NCBI GenBank assembly: GCA_041752455.1
Contig: JBGSWL010000040.1
Coordinates: forward strand, 1-17,579
Length of the DNA stretch: 17,579 nt
Source of the DNA: JBGSWL01 sp041752455
GTDB lineage: Bacteria > Pseudomonadota > Alphaproteobacteria > Rhizobiales > Rhizobiaceae
Direction of reading: 5' to 3'
Below, one piece after another: positions 13,789 to 17,579 of this stretch. Each line of letters begins with the position of its first letter. Position 1 is the first letter of the stretch. Position numbers and translations under genes: made by a program. The notes under the pieces were generated by a model, which was not told where the DNA came from, did not search any database, and saw nothing but the letters and a program-made list of their open reading frames with translations.

Positions 13789-14832
13789 TCAGTCGGCCAG
13801 AAGCATTTTTTCGCGATACTCGGTCGGGCTCATGCCGGTGCGGTCGCGAAACGCACGATTGAAGGGCGCCAGCGATCCAAAACCGACATCGAAGGCCAGC
13901 GTGGTGATCTGCCGGTTGACGAGGGCAGCGCTCGCCAGACGGCGCTTGGCTTCCTCGATGCGATAGTCGTTGAGAAAGGCCGCAAAGTTGCGGTAACCAA
14001 GACCGTTGTTGATCAGCTTGCGCAGCCGGTGTTCGGGAAGTTCGAGCATGCCGGCAAGACTGCCGATGGTCAGGCCTGCCGATAGGTAGAGCCCTTCATC
14101 CATCAGGTCACGCAAGCGACCGAGGGCGATCCGGTCGGCTGCCGACAGTGTTTCGACCGGCGCCGCACTCTGCTTCTGGCGCTCAGGGATCAGCGTCTTG
14201 CGTAGTCCCGTCAACGTCAGCGCGAGCGTGGCGGAAACGATGACCAGTCCGGCGGTGATGAAATGACGACCCCAAGTTTCGCGCAAGCCAAGGATTTCGA
14301 TCACCTCGACCATCACGATCATCGCCACGATGACCGGGACCAGGACCGCGAGCGCGCGCGTGAACCGCCACCGGCTGACCACCAGGTCATTGGTCGCGCA
14401 GGCGCGCACACAGATCATGACATGTGTCATCAGGCCGAGTGTCATGGTGAACTGTATCAACCGGCTGGCAGTCTCCAATTGCGGAAACGGTGCGCAGATG
14501 AGCCCGAGGCCCGCGGCAAGAACCGGCGGAACCGCCATCCAGTTGCGCCATCGAAAACTGTCCTCGAGCAAAGCGATGATAAACAGCCAGAAGAAAGCCG
14601 GCGACGCGATTGCGAACGATTTGACGACAAAGAGCATCGGGCCAAGTCCGGCCTCGATCACCGGAATGGTGATCACCGCGTAGAGCGCAGCGCCCCAAAG
14701 AAACAGCGCCCCGAAAAGGGCGCTGATGTCGAAGGGCCGGGTCGAAAGCAGATGGACCGACATGACGAGCGTGAGCGCCGTGGCACCCCCGCGCATTATG
14801 GCTTCAAAAAGATCAACTGCAGGCATCGTCAT
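13789..14832 (-). CDS. AraC-family transcriptional regulator with membrane-embedded N-terminal half
   Basis: A 347-residue regulator. The first 220 or so residues contain about seven hydrophobic segments with short loops (for example AIMRGGATALTLVMSVHLL, a segment ending in FFWLFIIALL, and VLVPVIVAMIVMVEVI). The C-terminal 85 residues are an AraC/XylS DNA-binding domain with the second-helix signature ITTLAFDVGFGSLAPFNRAF and the closing GMSPTEYR. This arrangement suggests a sensor that detects a signal in or across the inner membrane and binds DNA while membrane-anchored. The ATG at 14832 has AGGAG 8 bases upstream; the ATG at 14826 is also possible. It stands between two SDR paralogues, its likely targets. 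The ligand is unknown. Confidence 0.85.
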   Translation of the reverse strand: MTMPAVDLFEAIMRGGATALTLVMSVHLLSTRPFDISALFGALFLWGAALYAVITIPVIEAGLGPMLFVVKSFAIASPAFFWLFIIALLEDSFRWRNWMAVPPVLAAGLGLICAPFPQLETASRLIQFTMTLGLMTHVMICVRACATNDLVVSRWRFTRALAVLVPVIVAMIVMVEVIEILGLRETWGRHFITAGLVIVSATLALTLTGLRKTLIPERQKQSAAPVETLSAADRIALGRLRDLMDEGLYLSAGLTIGSLAGMLELPEHRLRKLINNGLGYRNFAAFLNDYRIEEAKRRLASAALVNRQITTLAFDVGFGSLAPFNRAFRDRTGMSPTEYREKMLLAD

Positions 14833-14842
14833 CTCCGTCGCT

Positions 14843-14863
14843 CCTGCATACCGGTTCTGCAGG
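14843..14863. repeat. Small inverted repeat overlapping the ribosome site of the AraC-type gene
   Basis: CCTGCA (14843-14848) and TGCAGG (14858-14863) can pair across a 9-base loop. On the minus strand the arm nearest the gene contains TGCAGG, part of the AGGAG ribosome site. Folding could therefore hide the site. With only six pairs the structure may be coincidental. Confidence 0.25.
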
Positions 14864-14891
14864 ACTCCCGAAAGGGCGCAGGCTTTTAAGA

Positions 14892-15182
14892 TCAGAAGCC
14901 GAAGGCAGGATTGATGGGAGCCGAAGGCCAGGGCGTACGGTTCAATGCCGGCGCTCCGCCGCAGTTTGCCGTATCGCGCGAAAGCAGGCGGTTCCCGCAT
15001 GCGGAATCGGTCTGTGTCTGCACCGTACCTGTCGTCATGGGATCGAGATCAGGGGTCACCACCTGCTGCACGCGGGCAGGTGTTTCAGCTGCGAAGACAG
15101 GCGCGCTGGCTGCAAGAACCCCGGTCGCGACGGTGAGGGAAAGCACGAGGCCGAGAGCGGTGTTGCGGGCGAAATTGGTCAT
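14892..15182 (-). CDS. Small secreted protein of unknown function
   Basis: A 96-residue protein that I do not recognise. It begins with a typical Sec signal peptide: a short basic start (MTNFARN), a hydrophobic core (ALGLVLSLTVATGVLAA), and a likely cleavage after VFA near residue 31. The mature part of about 65 residues is polar, has two cysteines (Cys62 and Cys74, possibly a disulfide) and ends in a Pro-rich, aromatic tail (WPSAPINPAFGF). The ATG at 15182 has GAAGGA 8 bases upstream; the ATG at 15191 would leave no room for it. It lies 59 bases upstream of the AraC-type gene on the same strand and may be cotranscribed. It lies inside a longer open frame on the same strand that is not itself a gene. 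Confidence 0.68.
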   Translation of the reverse strand: MTNFARNTALGLVLSLTVATGVLAASAPVFAAETPARVQQVVTPDLDPMTTGTVQTQTDSACGNRLLSRDTANCGGAPALNRTPWPSAPINPAFGF

Positions 15183-15330
15183 TGTTGTCATCCTTCGGAA
15201 CAGTCGGGCGGCAACCACTGCCGCGCTGCAGAAGAGATGGATCGGGCAGCGCTTCGCCGCTTCTCGATTTCGGATTTCAGTCTGTTGTTTTCGGGCGCGA
15301 TCAGCGTTTTGAGAAATCGATCGGTGCGAT

Positions 15331-16377
15331 TTACCGGATCGGCAACCCGTCGCGCTCCAGCTTGATGCGCAAGGCGTGCTCACCGGCCAGGATGATACTC
15401 GGTTCGATATCGCGGAAGGTCGTGCCGAGCACACGTTCAGCCTTTTCCGTTGAGACGGGCATCGGCGCATCAAGAATGCCGACCACCGATGCAAGGCGCC
15501 GCTTGAACGGCGCTGCCGCACGCACGATCCAGGAAGGAAGCGCGGTTGTCGTGATGTTGCGGTCGGGAAACGCGTCGGCAAGAACGGCCACCATGTCGGA
15601 ATACCACATGAACCGCGAGGCGCCGAGAAAGCGCTCGCCTGCCGCTTCCGGCACTTCCAGAGCACGCACATGCATTTCGGCAACGTCGCGCACATCGACC
15701 AAGGGGTAGCCGAAGTGGGGATGGGCCGGATCCACATTGACGACGATCCGCTGGATGACCCGCATCGAGGTCGACACATTGTCGAAGATCACGGGGCCGA
15801 TGGTGAAGCCGGGATTGATCACCACGAGTTCCGGTGCGGCGGCCTGGCCGACAAAATCCCAGGCGGCGCGTTCCGACATGACCTTGGAGATCGTGTAGGG
15901 CGACAGGCCACGCGCTGACACATTGGTCCATTCGGCTTCGGTGAATGGTTCGGTCCGGGTCTTTCCATGCCCCTCGGTCACGGCGACGCTTGAAGAGGTC
16001 AGGACAACCCGGGCAATCCCGGCGTCTTGGGCGGCTTTGAGCACGCGCAGCGTGCCTTCGACCGCAGGTTTGACCACGGTTCGCTCCCGGCGCGGCTGGC
16101 GCATCGGGACTGGCGAAGCAGTGTGGACAACAGCCTGGCAACCCGCCATCGCGTCGCGCCAGCCATCATCGGACGACAGGTCCAGCACAGCGAAGTCCAA
16201 GCGCTGGATCGCCGCCGGATCGGCCAGCGCGGCTTGCAGGTATCGTTGCGTTGCTTCGACATCGGTGTCGGCAGGCCACACCGACCCGCATATGCTGTAA
16301 CCGGCATCCAGCAGGCGCACGGCGATGTGGCCGCCGATAAAGCCGTTGACGCCGGTCAACAAGATGCGTGTTGTCAT
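15331..16377 (-). CDS. Extended SDR reductase, dihydroflavonol-4-reductase-like (second paralogue)
   Basis: A 348-residue NAD(P)-dependent extended SDR protein. It has the canonical nucleotide motif TGVNGFIGGH (residues 8-17), catalytic Ser128-130 (LTSSS), Tyr161 and Lys165 (YTISK), and HTASPVPM, KPAVEGTLRVLK and VVINPGFTIGP. It resembles the paralogue at 12689-13714 along the full length but keeps the third Gly of the nucleotide motif, so the two may differ in cofactor or substrate. AGGA lies 9 bases before the ATG. The gene diverges from the NnrU gene across 190 bases that must hold both promoters; no convincing hexamers were found there. The 148 bases after its stop contain no gene. The substrate is unknown; reductases of this group act on aldehydes, ketones and flavonoid-like compounds. 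Confidence 0.85.
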   Translation of the reverse strand: MTTRILLTGVNGFIGGHIAVRLLDAGYSICGSVWPADTDVEATQRYLQAALADPAAIQRLDFAVLDLSSDDGWRDAMAGCQAVVHTASPVPMRQPRRERTVVKPAVEGTLRVLKAAQDAGIARVVLTSSSVAVTEGHGKTRTEPFTEAEWTNVSARGLSPYTISKVMSERAAWDFVGQAAAPELVVINPGFTIGPVIFDNVSTSMRVIQRIVVNVDPAHPHFGYPLVDVRDVAEMHVRALEVPEAAGERFLGASRFMWYSDMVAVLADAFPDRNITTTALPSWIVRAAAPFKRRLASVVGILDAPMPVSTEKAERVLGTTFRDIEPSIILAGEHALRIKLERDGLPIR

Positions 16378-16567
16378 GCGCGGGGGTCCTGACGGAGGGG
16401 CAGATTGCTGCCGGACTAGTGGAAAACACCGTTCCGGTAGAGTGTATCACCTAAGGTCGAGCCAGGGTCTTCCAGTTGTCACTGTGGGCAGCTATCCAGA
16501 AGATCGCGAGACCATCGTCGACCCCGTGGCTGGCCGGTTGCCGGTCATGCATTTTCTGGAGCATCCA

Positions 16568-17137
16568 ATGTTGATCCTCATCGCCGGCTTGATCCTTTTC
16601 CTCGGCGCCCATTCGTCACGGATGGCGGTTCCCGCGCTGCGCGATGACCTGATCGCCAAGCGCGGCGAGGGGCTCTGGAAGGGTGGCTATTCGCTCGTTT
16701 CCCTCGTCGGGCTGGTGCTGATCGTCTGGGGCTATGGACTTGCCCGTCCGGCACTGACCATCTGGGAGCCGCCGACTTTCATGGCGCACATCAACATTCT
16801 CCTGATGTGGCCGGCCTTGGTCTTGTTGATTGCCTCGCAGGTCCCCGCGGGCAGGATCAAGCAGGCGGTCAAGCACCCGATGATCCTTTCGGTCAAGATC
16901 TGGGCGTTCGGTCATCTGCTCGCCAACGGCGATCTGGCTTCGATGCTCCTGTTCGGCTCGTTTCTCATTTGGGGTGTGTTCAACCGTATCTCGGTCAAGC
17001 GCCGCGGCAATCCGGATTTCGGCGCGGTTTCCGTGCGCAATGATGTCATTGCGCTGGTTGTCGGCACGGCACTTTATCTCTGGCTGCTGCTGCAGGGTCA
17101 TGCCTGGTTGTTCGGCGTTCCCGTCCTTCCTGGCTGA
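16568..17137 (+). CDS. nnrU: NnrU family membrane protein
   Basis: A 189-residue integral membrane protein with about six hydrophobic segments (about 2-19, 39-60, 75-94, 112-132, 133-145, 160-180). Family features are GLILFLGAHSSRM at the start, GLWKGGYSLVSLVGLVLIVWGYG, and HPMILSVKIWAFGHLLANGD in the middle. NnrU was first described beside nitrite and nitric-oxide reductase genes in denitrifiers, but homologues are common in alphaproteobacteria without denitrification. A related plant protein is a carotenoid (15-cis-zeta-carotene) isomerase. The ATG at 16568 has GGAG 7 bases upstream and is preferred to the in-frame ATG at 16547. No nitrogen-oxide gene lies nearby. The next gene follows 79 bases later. 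Confidence 0.85.
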   Translation: MLILIAGLILFLGAHSSRMAVPALRDDLIAKRGEGLWKGGYSLVSLVGLVLIVWGYGLARPALTIWEPPTFMAHINILLMWPALVLLIASQVPAGRIKQAVKHPMILSVKIWAFGHLLANGDLASMLLFGSFLIWGVFNRISVKRRGNPDFGAVSVRNDVIALVVGTALYLWLLLQGHAWLFGVPVLPG

Positions 17138-17216
17138 GACCCTTACATTCGCTTTGTTTTGGCGCTAAAGCGGCCAGCAATGGCGCAGCCGCAGCTGCAG
17201 GAGACAAAGAAGACCC

Positions 17217-17579
17217 ATGGCCAACAACAACGACAGCTTCATCCGCGAGGTCGAGGAAGAACTGCGCTCTGATCGCCTCAAGGCGTTCTGGGACAGCTAC
17301 GGCACGATCGTCATCGGCATCGCCGTGGCGATCGTCGTTGCAACCGGCGCATACCGGGCATGGGATTGGTATTCCAACTCGCAAGCCAACGCATCCGGTG
17401 ACCGCTTCATGGAAGCGCTGACCCTAGCCGGCACCGGCAAGACCGATGAAGCGATCACATCCCTTTCAACCCTTGAAGGTGATGGCTACGGCCGATACCC
17501 GGTTCTGGCCGCGATGCGCGCGGCGACCATCCGCGCAAACGCCGGCGATGTGCCCGCCGCCGTCGCGGCGTTTGATGCC
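17217..17579 (+). CDS. YfgM-like TPR membrane protein, N-terminal part (runs off the window)
   Basis: The 121 residues visible begin with a basic/acidic cytoplasmic segment (SFIREVEEELRSDRLKAFWDSYG), then one transmembrane helix (about 29-47, TIVIGIAVAIVVATGAYRAW), then helical repeats (DRFMEALTLAGTGKTDEAI) typical of the TPR_21 domain. This is the layout of YfgM proteins, which sit in the inner membrane with the TPR part in the periplasm and are linked to the Sec translocon and outer-membrane assembly. In many bacteria bamB and der follow, which would be testable just outside the window. A GGAGA lies 12 bases upstream of the ATG, farther than usual. Confidence 0.82.
   Translation, partial: MANNNDSFIREVEEELRSDRLKAFWDSYGTIVIGIAVAIVVATGAYRAWDWYSNSQANASGDRFMEALTLAGTGKTDEAITSLSTLEGDGYGRYPVLAAMRAATIRANAGDVPAAVAAFDA

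Noticed and set aside
15183..15330. Possible small RNA or terminator in the gap after the second SDR gene
   Set aside because: Only weak scattered pairing (for example CGATTTC with GAAATCG across about 50 bases) and no promoter pair; not enough to call a feature.
14892..15779. 295-codon minus-strand open frame
   Set aside because: Its first two thirds are the alternative frame of the second SDR gene; only the last 96 codons, with their own ATG, ribosome site and signal peptide, look real.

Overview
The window is about 62% GC by eye, densely packed and rich in short intergenic gaps. It looks like a chromosomal segment of an alphaproteobacterium of the order Hyphomicrobiales (Rhizobiales). This rests on gene content: a BacA/SbmA-type transporter starting MFQSFF-like, a rhizobial-type betaine-homocysteine methyltransferase, btaAB betaine-lipid genes with a PlcP-type phosphoesterase, a non-pyrrolysine MttB-family protein, and an NnrU gene followed by a YfgM-like TPR gene. 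The genus cannot be fixed from sequence alone. No rRNA, tRNA, CRISPR array, transposase or prophage was seen.

Layout. (1) 1-1503: copper handling, with the 5' part of a CopA ATPase (minus strand), a divergent CopZ-like chaperone, and a MAPEG membrane protein. (2) 1661-2956: bacA on the plus strand, overlapping tail to tail with bmt. (3) 2945-6906: a minus-strand block plcP > btaA > btaB > bmt, with a PHO-box-like site in front of plcP. It reads as a phosphate-starvation lipid-remodelling module. PlcP would strip phospholipid headgroups, BtaA and BtaB would rebuild the diacylglycerol as the phosphorus-free lipid DGTS, and bmt could regenerate methionine from the homocysteine left by three SAM-dependent methylations. 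(4) 7004-7324: a short PhnA-domain gene, convergent with the next operon through a hairpin that contains both stop codons. (5) 7337-12587: a translationally coupled minus-strand operon of an MttB-family methyltransferase, a zinc-less MDR oxidoreductase and a dimethylglycine/sarcosine dehydrogenase with a GcvT-type domain. It is probably for catabolism of a methylated amine or betaine. (6) 12689-16377: two paralogous extended SDR reductases flanking an AraC regulator with a membrane-embedded N-terminal half and a small secreted protein. (7) 16568-17579: NnrU and the start of a YfgM-like protein on the plus strand.

The central theme is methylated-nitrogen metabolism. Bmt would produce dimethylglycine, the dehydrogenase of the second operon belongs to the family that consumes it, and the choline released from phosphatidylcholine could supply the betaine. 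The individual gene families are well established. The proposal that lipid remodelling and methyl-group recycling are linked in this locus is inference from gene order.
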